Source: Narthecium ossifragum
Lineage: Eukaryota > Streptophyta > Magnoliopsida > Dioscoreales > Nartheciaceae
Direction of reading: 5' to 3'
NCBI GenBank assembly: GCA_963920575.1
Contig: OY986966.1
Span: forward strand, 27,371,717-27,435,716
Length of the DNA stretch: 64,000 bases
The notes under the pieces: generated by a model
Seen by the model: only the letters and a program-made list of their open reading frames with translations
Told to the model about the DNA's origin: nothing
Databases searched by the model: none
Translations under genes and position numbers: made by a program
Part shown: in pieces, positions 10,681-20,383 of the stretch
Layout of the letters: each line of letters starts with the position of its first letter
Numbering within the stretch: position 1 is the first letter of the stretch

Positions 10681-11570
10681 TATATATAAATATGATATAT
10701 ATTAATATAATATAATATGTATATATACATAGTATAATATACTATTATACTACATAATATACTATAATATATAAAAACATATTATATATATTATAAAACA
10801 CAATATATAATATATATTCTCTATTATATCATATTTTTAAAATAATATATTAATATGATTTAATCATACATCTTATGTTGTACCAATTAGTATCAAGATT
10901 CGTAACTTAATTATGTCATGCATGTGTGACTCGAGATTCGTTTCATATGTCTCAGGAATCGTGATATAATAAAATTAAAATATATTTTTCTACTCATATT
11001 TATTTAAAAATAAAATCAAATTTTAATTAGTTATTTAATAAAATTCTCAATTCTCACTTTAATCGTATTTCTCAAAGTGGAGATAATTCGGTGGATTGTT
11101 AAATCTGGGTTTTGAAATCTTTTCCCACCCTGTTTTTTTTTCTAATCTAATGAAGTTTGGGAATAAATTAGAAAATAAGAGATTATTCTACCCTTATTTC
11201 CGTACCAAACGGCAGGCAGGCGTGGCTACGTTTGGTGGAGGGATTTCTAAAATTTAATTGAATGATTGTATGGAGGTGGTTCTCCGCCTACATTGGAGGC
11301 ATAACTGACCACCTTGTTTTTTATTCACATCTTACGGTTTGGCTTCTTTGGAAGGAAATATAGGATGATGTCTGTGTCTGTGTGCGCGTGCATGTGAGTG
11401 GGAGGTTTTGTCTCAATTATCTGATATATTCATATATAATTTAGATCGGGTATCTTCGGTTGTATGATAGAATACACGGACCTTATATAATAGTTTGATA
11501 GAGATGAAAAAGAGTGATGAATCTACTTTTTTAAGTGAATGTAAGAATAGTGTTAGAATAGAAATTATGA
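10681..11570. other. Very AT-rich gene-free DNA
   Basis: Long runs of TA-rich dinucleotide-like sequence (10681-10870), then ordinary AT-rich intergenic DNA. No gene or defined element is recognised. Confidence 0.5.
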
Positions 11571-12060
11571 CCGTTGACCGGGACTGTAATCAAGGTCAAA
11601 ATTCTATTTTCACATTCGAAGAATCAGGAGATTGTGATTTTTAGTTCAACTCCTTCGAATGATCGAATCAGAGGTGTTGAAATGTACAAAGAAGATATTT
11701 TTTGGTTGGTGGTGGAGTTGATGGAAATGGAAAATGGAAATGAAAAATGTGAAAATAGAGATGGAAAATGGAAAATGGGATTTCATCAATAATGGAAAAT
11801 GAAAAATGTGATATTTCTATGGTAAATCTACTCCTATTTTAGGTAGATCTACTCCTACAAATAAAGAATTATGGTAGCACTACTCCTAGGAAAATATGAT
11901 AATTCTATTCCTATGGAAGACATTAGTGTAGCACTACTCCTAAAAATGAAGGACGTTGCAGGAATTTAAAGGAAAGAAAATGCTTCAATTTAAAGGAAGG
12001 AAAATGCAGGAATTTAAAGGAAGGAAAATGCTTCATTAAGATAAATAAGGCTACATTGAT
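11571..12060. repeat. Purine-rich tandem repeats
   Basis: GGAAAATG words are repeated at 11728-11815 and CTACTCCTA words at 11828-11942. A clear threefold array at 11959-12033 has units of 27, 21 and 27 bp, each with AATTTAAAGGAA(A/G)GAAAATG. The overlapping open frame at 11574-11792 is a by-product of the repeats. Confidence 0.6.
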
Positions 12061-12406
12061 AATAAAAAAGACTACATAATCATAAAAAGTTTGGTGACCG
12101 GGGCCGAATTTAGAAGGCTACATTGCTAATAAATGTAAAAAGACTATATGAAGATAAAAAGCAGTTTTGCTTTGATGGCGGGGGCCCTTTTTTCTTCTTC
12201 CTCTTGGCTATTTATAGGGCTTCTGGTAACTGATTTAAAAACTGTCAGGAAACCACTCTGCAGTTGCTGCAACTGTTGTTTTGAAAGTGGAAACAACCAA
12301 AACTGCATAACTGGTCTAAAACTGCTCTGGAACCGCCACTAAATAACGCCTCCTGTCTTCCACTGTATTTTTGCCGATGATAACCTTGAAATCTGGCAAA
12401 ACTCTG

Positions 12407-12812
12407 AACATCAAAGTTGTAGATCTTGAAATTATCTTTCCAACGGTACCAAGAACGTCCAATTTGGACATCGGATGAGAAAGTTATGGCCAAAATACTT
12501 AGACTGCACTAATGACCGATTAGCAAATTTGGCCGATAAACTTTTGGTCGATAGAGTTTTTGGACGATTGAGATTTGGACGATATCGTCCATTTTGGTAT
12601 TTTGGTCGATGAAAAATCTGGTCGATAGATTTTGAACACTTGGTCTTATTTATCAGTTTGCCACTAAACCTTTTGACCATTAATTTGATACATCAAATGA
12701 CCGAATTTGGAGATGACGTCAACATCAAAGTTGTAGATCTTTTCGTCCTCTTTCCAATGGTTCAAGAATCGCTCAATTTGGAGACTTGATGCAAAAGTTA
12801 TGGCCAAAATAC
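12407..12812. repeat. Duplicated ~105-bp block, probably of retrotransposon origin
   Basis: Two copies about 314 bp apart share AACATCAAAGTTGTAGATCTT, then a CTTTCCAA(C/T)GGT-like word and AAGTTATGGCCAAAATACTT (near 12407-12500 and 12721-12812). Such wording is common in LTR-retrotransposon relics of plants, but no LTR borders or gag-pol remains are visible. Between the copies the word GG(C/T/A)CGAT recurs at irregular spacing (12535-12620). Confidence 0.45.
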
Positions 12813-12999
12813 TTCAGCTGTGTCAATATTGAAGTATATTTTGGCCGATTGATAATATTTACGAAATTATTATTGATTTTGCCAATCGCCCAAATAGCTA
12901 TATTTATATCTGACAAATAGAAGAAAAAAAAAAGACTAACCAATGTCCAGATATAATCGTGGACATAGGCCAATGTAGACTTAAGAGCGGGTATTGCAC

Positions 13000-13918
13000 G
13001 TACTTTCAAATCAGGTATTATTGTGGACTAATACATAAGCCAATGTCCACAATTAAGTCTGTCTATTGCATGTTCTCAATATCCGTAAAAGATTAAAATT
13101 TTCTTTGAAAGAAATCTATTTAGCAAATTTGACTGGTTTTTACACTTATATTGCGTTTAACATGAGATTTCCACGCAGGATATGGACAATTAGTTTCAGT
13201 TTTAGTAAGAATCAAATATTAAGAGAGATTTGACTAATTAGACCCGACGATGATTCATTGACCAACGCTAGGGGTGTCCAACCCGTCTGGCCCTGGTAAA
13301 TCGGGGCGGGCCGGGTTGGAGGCAATACTTGATTCGGCCATTGTAATCATCTGGACCGGATCGGGCCAGTGTTGGGCCCAATAGGCCTTCCATCCGGTCT
13401 GGTCCAGATATGACCTTACCCGGCTTGAAGACCAAGCTGGACCCGACCGAACATGATCTGGTTCTTTTTTTAAAAAAATTTGACCAAGAGAAATTTTTTT
13501 TAAAGGAAAACAAAATAAATTAGCTAGTTAGTCATCACAATATTTAAGGATAGAAAAGGTTTTTTCATTCATCAACAAAACAAGGGCTTACAATGATAAT
13601 ATTAGGAAAGCAATTGCATCACTATAGTATGAGTATATCCCAACTAGGTTGGCACCTATCCATCTATCTATCATATGCATCTCTTTCCTAAGATTACAAA
13701 TATAAAATTAAACATGTGGCTTTGATATCAATGGTCGTCCCATTGGCATATTTAATCTCATTTCTTTGATAAAATTCTCAAATTACTGATCGTGTCCGCT
13801 TCGATGGAGGTATTGGATTATCATCGATGACGGTTGAAGCAACTTCTAGGGGAAAAGGAAGAACTTTATTTTGATCACATTATTGTCCTTAATTTCGATC
13901 ACATTGTCATGATTGTTA
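13000..13918. other. Gene-free DNA with transposon-like scraps
   Basis: Nothing codes here. GC-rich words near 13269-13450 (CTAGGGGTGTCC at the left) look like a hAT-type terminus, but no matching right end was found. Confidence 0.4.
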
Positions 13919-14080
13919 TCAACCTTATAAGGAGCAAAAACGATTATGCATAACCGCTCCCTTATAATGTTAACCTTATATGATATCCATACTAATCCAT
14001 TAATCAAATTCGATTTTTATAACCGAATCATTCATTAATCTGATGGTTACCCTGCCAGGTGACAGAGGTCCCACCTAGTC
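13919..14080 (+). mobile_element. Possible third Helitron 5' end
   Basis: TCAACCTTATAAGGAGCAAA follows a host A (13918) and matches the 5' ends of the two Helitrons at 10297 and 16379. After about 25 bases it diverges. A CTAGT at about 14077 could be a 3' end, but no convincing hairpin precedes it, so only the 5' end is supported. Confidence 0.3.
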
Positions 14081-14931
14081 TTAGATGGAGGAAGAAACTA
14101 TAGAAAAAAGAGAAGAAAAAATCTTGAATTAGAGAATAGATAGCTTAAAAGTGCAAGGAACCTGATTTTTCGGTTATACTAATCGTTGGATTCAAAGCAT
14201 CTTCACCGATGATAACGGTACAAGGTGGATGAAAATGACCGCACGCAGGCAGCACCCACCCACACTACTGAGCATTGAGTACTGACCCTTTGTCTATCAA
14301 TGTTTAGTTAAAATAAAGCCATCGGATCGGTTTGTTTTCAATTAATAAGTCAGTTTGAGCTTTTCACTCACCTCATCCTCATTATCCAAAATATATATCT
14401 TGGCCCCACCAACCCGGTCAATAAAGTAATTTTTTTTTTACTACATGAAATATTAATGACGGCCATCGGATCGGCGTGCATCTAACCTCCTTATACGCCC
14501 GTCACCCGCCCACCAGCAATCCAAATCCACCCCATAATCGCATCCCACTCAACTACTCGAGTCGCACGAAGACCCGTAAAACCAACGGTCCTGCCCCTGA
14601 TTCCACGTGGACATTAGAGATCGTGCCACAAGAAACACTGTGCTCCCGAACTTTAAAGCTCAACGTGGACTCTTTCTAGACTCTAATAGAAAGCCGAAGC
14701 CTGCTCTCCCTCGCGTAGCCTAAATAAAAGAAGCCCTATCTATGCTTAAAGAAATCCCTGCCCCTGTCCCTATCCCGTGAATGGGCGCCGGTGCTTTGGA
14801 TCCCTCCCCCGCCCGCTTTGCTTAAATGCCAACCCCCTCGTCTCTCCGATCTCTCCAACACTCCCATAGAATCGTAGAATAGAACCCCAGCGATCCAAAG
14901 ATAAGAGATTTTGATAAGGAATTGCGAAGAA

Positions 14932-15390
14932 ATGGAGAATTATAGGGGCGGGCTGAAGGCTTACTGGAAGCGGCAAGCCTACACTCGCGTCGACGGAACC
15001 GGCGGTGAGCGCCTCCGCCGCCGCCGGACGAAGCGGGCGGAGCTCGGGGACGGGCGCAGGCGGCGGCGGTTCTGGAAGATCCGGATCCCGCGGAAGCTCC
15101 GGTTCCTCCGCGGCGCGGTGTCGCCCCTGCGGATCCTCGCGAGGATCCGCGACGGCTACGTGCGGATGATGCTCGCCTTCGCCGGATCCGGCATAGCCAC
15201 CGGGTACGGCTACGGGTACGGTAACGCCGTCGGGTACCCCTCCGCGGCGGAGGGGGGGTTCGGGAAGCCCCCAGCGAAGGAGTACGACGAGAAGACGATC
15301 ATCGAGATGTACAAGGCGATCCTCGCCCGCGGTGAAGTTCTCCCCGCCGGCGGCGCCAACAAGATCGCTCTCCAGCCCATCCCGGAGTAG
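14932..15390 (+). CDS. Small basic plant protein of unknown function
   Basis: A 152-residue single-exon protein with very high GC at third codon positions, unlike the flanking DNA and as expected of a monocot gene. An upstream in-frame ATG exists at 14911, but 14932 gives the more natural N-terminus 'MENYRGGLKAYWKR'. Residues 24-60 are strongly basic (RRRRTKR, RRRRRFWKIRIPRKLR). A Gly/Tyr-rich patch follows (GYGYGYGNAVGY), then a more ordinary C-terminus with 'KEYDEKTIIEMYKAILARGEV'. No signal peptide or membrane segment is seen. I recognise the general look of a conserved plant hypothetical protein but no domain of known function. TATA-like TAAATAAAAG lies at 14721, and an A-rich leader precedes the start. 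Confidence 0.75.
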   Translation: MENYRGGLKAYWKRQAYTRVDGTGGERLRRRRTKRAELGDGRRRRRFWKIRIPRKLRFLRGAVSPLRILARIRDGYVRMMLAFAGSGIATGYGYGYGNAVGYPSAAEGGFGKPPAKEYDEKTIIEMYKAILARGEVLPAGGANKIALQPIPE

Positions 15391-15669
15391 TATTAGGTGC
15401 GTGGCTTCATCTGTCGATCTCCCTCATTTTAATCTTTGGAAAAGAAAGAATAAATACGTGATCTTCTCTATGATCTGGTTCTAAAAATCATTGTTAATTT
15501 TTCTACCTGGATTCCATGGAGTTCCAGAAGCGAACTAGGAATGAGAGGTGAGGTTAACAGCGGAGGAGTGTATCAGAGAATTAGATATTTCGTTCTACGT
15601 GGTTTTTCTACCTGGATTCCACGCTGTCTCCTTACACCATCCCACGCCTCTCTCCACAGTGGATTATAA

Positions 15670-15910
15670 GAGGGTGTCTGATTGGGAAGTATCGGGTGAT
15701 ACATGCACCGTCTAATACAATGTTATGTTTGGCTGGTGAGGATGCATCAACTTATGCACTCTCTTGAATGCTAAAAGCAGAGGGGTCGGCTGATGCACCC
15801 TTGTTAAGAATTTGTGTGTATCGACAGAAATCGTGTATAAGTAGAAACCGTCAAATTGGTAGTTTCTAGTTACACACAAACACCTCCTATGCACTCAATC
15901 AAATACCCTT
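15670..15910. mobile_element. PIF/Harbinger-like MITE, 241 bp
   Basis: The left end GAGGGTGTCTGATTGGG matches the complement of the right end (AAGGGTATTTGATTGAG) with a few changes. It is flanked by TAA on both sides (15667-15669 and 15911-15913). There is no coding capacity. Confidence 0.6.
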
Positions 15911-16020
15911 TAAATACACCACAGGTTTTGCAAAGTGCATAGTAGTACTATTCATTTGGTAGTTAACTACCGGATATTATGTTTTATGTTTAGTGATTGT
16001 CCACCGAACAATATGTTACA

Positions 16021-16379
16021 CTAGTACTCACCTGTGTCCAGTTTTTAGTTATTGTTAATATAAAATTTTAACAAAATCCCTGTAGTTTGTCTGGTTAGAC
16101 GGCTATGTTGACCCGTAGGTGGTCCAGGGTTCGAAGGTTGGTCATAGTTTTTTGTTCACTGCCACCATAAAACATAGCCAATAAAATATTATAAGTCTAA
16201 CTTAGGGTATATAAAATAAATATAAGTCTTTGCATATTGCATTAAGATAATATCAATAGAACTTAGGTTGATATGAATTAATGCTGTTTTATATAAAGCA
16301 AACTTAGAGAATATATATAAAGAAAATTAGAAGATATGAATTAATGCATGTTAATCGTTATTGCTCTTTATAAGGTTGA
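16021..16379 (-). mobile_element. Non-autonomous Helitron, copy B (359 bp), inverted relative to copy A
   Basis: Read on the minus strand it begins TCAACCTTATAAAGAGCAAT after a host A and ends GAGTACTAG before a host T. It matches the 10297-10679 copy over its whole length with small indels. Its 3' hairpin is damaged (the GCC/GGC stem is partly lost), which suggests an older copy. Confidence 0.85.
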
Positions 16380-16529
16380 TGTTCAGTGGAAAAGCAATGA
16401 ATTGTGCAATTTTTACTAACAAAAAAGTGTGTGGTGCACCTAGCAAAACATATGGTGCAAACGTTTGTGGCCTCCGTAGCCACTCAATCCCGACCAGTCA
16501 TGTGGCTGGTGGCAAACGTTTCACTCTAA

Positions 16530-16733
16530 AGGCCCGTTTAGTATGGGGTTAGAAAAAATAGAGTCAAGGGGGAATAGGGTTAGAAGGTAGGGTTAAGGAA
16601 TGATGATAAAAAAAAGTAGAGTGGTGGTGATAGGTGGATTGGGGATGAAGTAGTAATGATGATATTTGGTGCTCGGAGATAAGAAATAGGTTAAGCGGGG
16701 ATAACCCCCCTTAACCTCATACCAAACAAGAGC
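16530..16733. mobile_element. Tourist-like MITE, 204 bp
   Basis: The left end AGGCCCGTTTAGTATGGGGT and the complement of the right end (GCTCTTGTTTGGTATGAGGT) are similar, with TAA on both sides (16527-16529 and 16734-16736). A relative in the opposite orientation is at 54501-54663. Confidence 0.6.
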
Positions 16734-16739
16734 TAAGAA

Positions 16740-17483
16740 TTCTTAGATAGGGATGACAATGAGGTCGGTCCGGATCGGATTAGCTTAATTTCAAGCCCGT
16801 CAACATGGCAACAAGTCCTATAAAGATGGTTCGTCTTTTGACAATCGACATAGACTTTGGATTACATTAATAATCTACGCATCGAATACTAACCAAAGAG
16901 TTTGTTTTTTCCAATAATACTTCAATGCATATGTATTTACGAGGGTTTTAAACAAATGTATTCATAATTGGAGTAGGTTCAGGTTTTTTATACTAAACTC
17001 AAATCCATTCCGGTTTTACTTCCTTATCTCATGCTCTTCTCAGATTCGATTAGTCTAATTCCAAACTATTCTCATACTCGTCTCGGATGTATAGACAAGG
17101 ATTCTTAGAGATACATCCCCTCGTATGAGAACTTGTATAGACAAGGATTCCCCGCGGCGCCGCAGCAGCTCTTCCGTACCAACTTAGCTGCTCGGCGCTG
17201 CAACTAGCAAAACATCATCGGCAGATCAAAGCACAGTAAATAGAGTCCCATGCCATGCGCAGGAGAGGGAAAGGCAGCAAGCAAGATCTCGGGCGAATTG
17301 ACATTGGAGTGATTGAAGCGATTGGACAGCCTCCCGCCCCCCGCATCTCATCCCCGGTAAGCGGACCATGGAAGCAGCGGGGTATCCGCTTGGGACTGAT
17401 AGAAAGCAGCATATCTAATCAGACTGAATAAAATGTCTAAGACCGATCATTCACATAAATTGAGGCAGCTGGCAGGAAGGGCG
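16740..17483. other. Gene-free DNA
   Basis: AT-rich. The word GTATAGACAAGGATTC occurs twice, 45 bases apart (about 17090 and 17135). No gene is recognised, and the open frame at 17215-17412 has no coding character. Confidence 0.4.
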
Positions 17484-17766
17484 CGGAAGCTGGGAATTTT
17501 TTTTGCCATCTGATAATGTTTGCTTTTTGTGATCTAATAACCCATGGCTGTTTTTTTTGGCTACCCCTCAGCCCGTGAAATGACCAGCCTGTCCTTAGGT
17601 TTCACCATCTGATCATACATGCCATGCCAATCCATGTGTTGCCGTCAAAGTCAATGATGACATTAATTCTCTAGGACGTGACAAGCAACCATTGGCCATG
17701 GCAAGCAACCAGTGTACGGTGGTGTCAGCGTGTGAGAAGACCTCCCGTGTGCTCGCATTAAATGCG

Positions 17767-17806
17767 TTGTTAACTACGCGCAAAAATTCCTGCGCGTAGT
17801 TAACAA
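17767..17806. repeat. Perfect 16-bp inverted repeat with 8-base loop
   Basis: The arms 17767-17782 and 17791-17806 (TTGTTAACTACGCGCA and its complement) are fully complementary around AAAATTCC. The CTACGCG core is shared with the adjacent 80-bp array. Confidence 0.95.
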
Positions 17807-17850
17807 ACGCGCATAAAAGACTAACAAATGCGTCTGACTGTGGCCGCTTG

Positions 17851-18262
17851 TTTCTACGTGCGGTTAGCTGAGTGCCTATGTGTAGTTAATTGAGTTTCTA
17901 CGCGTAGTTAAGTGGGTTTATGTGTGTGTTTCTATGTGCGGTTAGCTGAGTGTTTCTACGCGTGGTTAATTGAGTTTCTACGCGTAGTTAAGTGGGTTCA
18001 TGTGTGTATTTCTATGTGCGGTTAGCTGAGTGTTTCTACGCGTAGTTAATTGAGTTTCTACGCGTAGTTAAATGTGTTCATGTGTGTGTTTCTATGTGCA
18101 GTTAGCTGAGTGTTTCTACGCGTAGTTAATTGAGTTTATACGCGTAGTTAAGTGGGTTCCTGTGTGTGTTTCTATGTGCGGTTAGCTGAGTGTTTCTACT
18201 CGTAGTTAATTGAGTTTCTACGCGTAGTTAAGTGGGTTCATGTGTGTGTTTCTATGTGCGGT
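17851..18262. repeat. 80-bp tandem array, about five units
   Basis: The word TCTATGTGCGGTTAG recurs at 17931, 18011, 18091, 18171 and 18251, an exact 80-bp period. Each unit carries the palindrome CTACGCGTAG twice, next to GTTAATTGAG and GTTAAGTGGG. Units differ by a few substitutions only. A related inverted fragment (CGCGTAGAAACCCACATAAC) lies at 18702-18735. Confidence 0.95.
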
Positions 18263-18304
18263 TAAGCCAGAAAAAGTCGAGTACTCGTTGTAAATAATAC
18301 TCGT

Positions 18305-18605
18305 TATTGCACATGGGTGGAGGTGGTGCAAATCTGGGGGAGAGGCGAGCTGCCACAGTCGGACACTCATGGATGGAGGTGGTGACCTCTCCTCTTCTCC
18401 GAGAGGAAGAGATCTCTAAGCCCAACCTCCAGATCCTTGGGCTGCACTTCAACGACACTCTGCCGCTCCTCGTCCCATTCTCCTCACCCGCCTGCGCCCT
18501 CCCCGAGGGCTACGAAGACTTTGCCTTTCGCCGTCGTCGCAGACCCGTTCGGCCTTCAAAAGTTATACGAAGGTATCCCGTCGGTGTTGGCTTGAGGAGA
18601 TAGGG
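18305..18605 (+). pseudogene. GC-rich insert in the Mutator-like element, possibly captured
   Basis: An open frame of 98 codons (18307-18603) has a composition unlike its surroundings and contains 'LPEGYEDFAFRRRRRPVRP'. I do not recognise the protein. Its place between a tandem array and the right terminal repeat fits a Pack-MULE-type captured fragment, but without a donor this is inference. Confidence 0.25.
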
Positions 18606-18899
18606 AGGAAGAGGAGATAGGGGGGAAGAGATGGCGGCGGAAAAAACCCATGCGATGGGCGATAATGGTGAGAGAGCAGTCCATTTGCGGGAGAATGCAA
18701 ACGCGCGTAGAAACCCACATAACCACGCATAGAAATGACTCGTATGATGACATGTATGATGCATGGCAAAAGTGAGGGGTATTCATGTCTTTTTTTTTGG
18801 CTGAGGGGTATGAAGCTGCAAAAAAACACCACAAGAGTATCAAAACGCTAAATGTGAATATGAGGGGTATCATATCGCAAAAAATTCCGGATGCTGGCA

Positions 18900-19100
18900 T
18901 TTACCGAATGCAATGCCAGCAAGGTAGCTTGCTGCCATTTTATGAACTTGTAAGGCCCTCCAGAATAAAAAGGGATATAAGTAGGGTTTGCTACTGTTTT
19001 ATATTGATCGGAGGAAAAGAGATGCTGTCCGTGGTTCCGAGTTGGAAGTATGTATCTCTTATGTATATGAGGAAGGTTATACATTAATCGTCGTGTTATG
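18900..19100. other. Short gene-free spacer
   Basis: Sequence between the Mutator-like element and the G-rich module. Nothing is recognised. Confidence 0.4.
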
Positions 19101-19310
19101 ACCTATGCAAATGAGGTTATCTTGCGGGGAGTCTAGGTGAAAGGGCTTATCTTATATGGAAGGGGAATAGTGGGGGAAGGGTGGGGGTTAGCAAAGTTGG
19201 TGGGGGTGAGAGAAGCGGGTTAGTGGAGAGTTAGGAGGGGGGAGATAGGGGAGGGGTAGTGTGGCTATCCTGTCATATTGCAGGGTGTCCCACTGATATA
19301 TATATTACTA
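19101..19310. repeat. G-rich dispersed module, copy 1
   Basis: A G/A-rich stretch (AGTGGGGGAAGGGTGGGGG, GGTTAGTGGAGAGTTAGGAGG) is followed by a TGTCATATTGCAGGGTGTCCCACT segment and ends in ACTAGA. It is related to two modules at 28990-29345. The class of repeat is not determined. Confidence 0.4.
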
Positions 19311-20001
19311 GATGGCCCTTTCGTGCCACGGGCAACCATCAAGGAGTCAGAAGTACATGCAGGACAAATCATGGGCGTTAACTTGGAATGTCCAAACTCA
19401 TCGTATCCTCAATAAATATTTTGTACCACACTTAAGAGAGTTTTTTTGTAAGGCGTCAGAAGTAAATATGATGGGAGTTACGAGCGAATGTACTACGTAA
19501 TGGCTCCTACAAATTATTGGGTGCTATGGGGCTTATTGCGTCCTTGGGCCCAACTTGAATACTGATTTGTCTACTTTGGGCTCAACTGAACCGAAATAGA
19601 ATCACACCAACTTTTGTTTGATTTTGCGTCGGACCAGCCATCAGAAAGGCCGAAGATGAGGCCCGTCATATTTGCATTGGTTCATTACTTCATTTCACAC
19701 AGTTAACGAGCTCTATAAGAATTTTTTCACTTTGCCCTCGAAGAATTCACAGTTCAAAGAGTTGATGAGTGTCGTCTCTTATTTTTCCATCAAGATCTCA
19801 AATCATATTGGAAGCTAACTTACGATCTTAATTCTCAAGAAAATACTGAGAATAATAGTAATAATCATTCTCATAATGTCAATGCTTTTCGTGATTTCAA
19901 CATCATTGAAGTGAATGTGCATGCTATTTGCTATTTGACTTGGGAAGAATAGATTCACAAGCACGTGAAGACCAGTCCTGCTTTCACTTTATCCAGATTT
20001 A
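19311..20001. other. Gene-free DNA
   Basis: No supported gene. Short open stretches (for example 19312-19500) lack domain or codon evidence. Confidence 0.4.
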
Positions 20002-20380
20002 GGGGGTGTTTGGTTGCTTGTATTAACTGATGCATGCATGAGCTAATGCAGCATTTTGGTCTATACCAGTGTTTGGTTGGCCACTGCATTAACGAATGCA
20101 TGCATTAGCTAATACAAAAGGCTGTTTGGTTGGCCACTGCATTAACTGATGCATGCATCAGTTAATGCAAAAAGTGCCTCCAATGCTGCATTAGCAAAAA
20201 CAGCCATTTTGGCTGTTTTTGCTAATGCAGCATTGCATTTGCTAATGCAACGCATGCAATGCAATGCGTTGCATCTGCTAATGCAATACAGTGCATTGAG
20301 CAATGCGTTGCATCTGCTAATGCAATCCAGTGCATTGAGCAATGCACTGCATTAGCTAATACAAGCAACCAAACACCCCC
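20002..20380. mobile_element. Tourist-like MITE, copy C (379 bp)
   Basis: Terminal repeats GGGGGTGTTTGGTTGCTTGT are flanked by exact TTA duplications (19999-20001 and 20381-20383). This is the longest of the three family members, because the internal GCTAATGCA/TGCATTAGC palindromes are multiplied. Its centre (AACAGCC-ATTTT-GGCTGTT) forms the tip of a near-complete foldback. It abuts the PIF-like element that starts at 20384. Confidence 0.9.
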
Positions 20381-20383
20381 TTA

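Larger units (their letters stand above)
17494..18887. mobile_element. Mutator-like element (non-autonomous), 1.39 kb
   Basis: The left end GAATTTTTTTTGCCATCTGATA and the complement of the right end (GAATTTTTTGCGATATGATA) begin long diverged inverted repeats of roughly 90 bp; both contain GGCT..ACCCCTCAG further in. The flanks are CGGAAGCTGG (17484-17493) and CGGATGCTGG (18888-18897), a 9-of-10 match, as expected of an aged 9-10-bp Mutator target duplication. The interior holds a perfect hairpin (17767), an 80-bp tandem array (17851-18262) and a GC-rich, possibly captured segment (about 18305-18640). No transposase is seen. Confidence 0.6.

Noticed and set aside
13265..13450. hAT-like element starting CTAGGGGTGTCC
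   Set aside because: No matching right terminus or target duplication found.
10297..16379. tRNA-like A-box/B-box words (TGGTTAGACGG, GGTTCGAAGG) suggesting SINEs or tRNA genes
   Set aside because: They lie in the middle of elements whose ends meet Helitron criteria; spacing from the ends and lack of a tRNA fold do not fit.
16738..17110. Element between two ATTCTTAGA words starting TAGGGATGAC
   Set aside because: The right side lacks the complementary CATCCCTA terminus, so the 9-bp repeat may be chance.
18307..18900. Several overlapping frames as independent genes
   Set aside because: They fall within the Mutator-like element and its right terminal repeat; at most a captured fragment.
20142..20355. 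Open frames on both strands with Ala/Asn/Leu repeats
   Set aside because: They lie inside the Tourist-like MITE and reflect its palindromic repeats.
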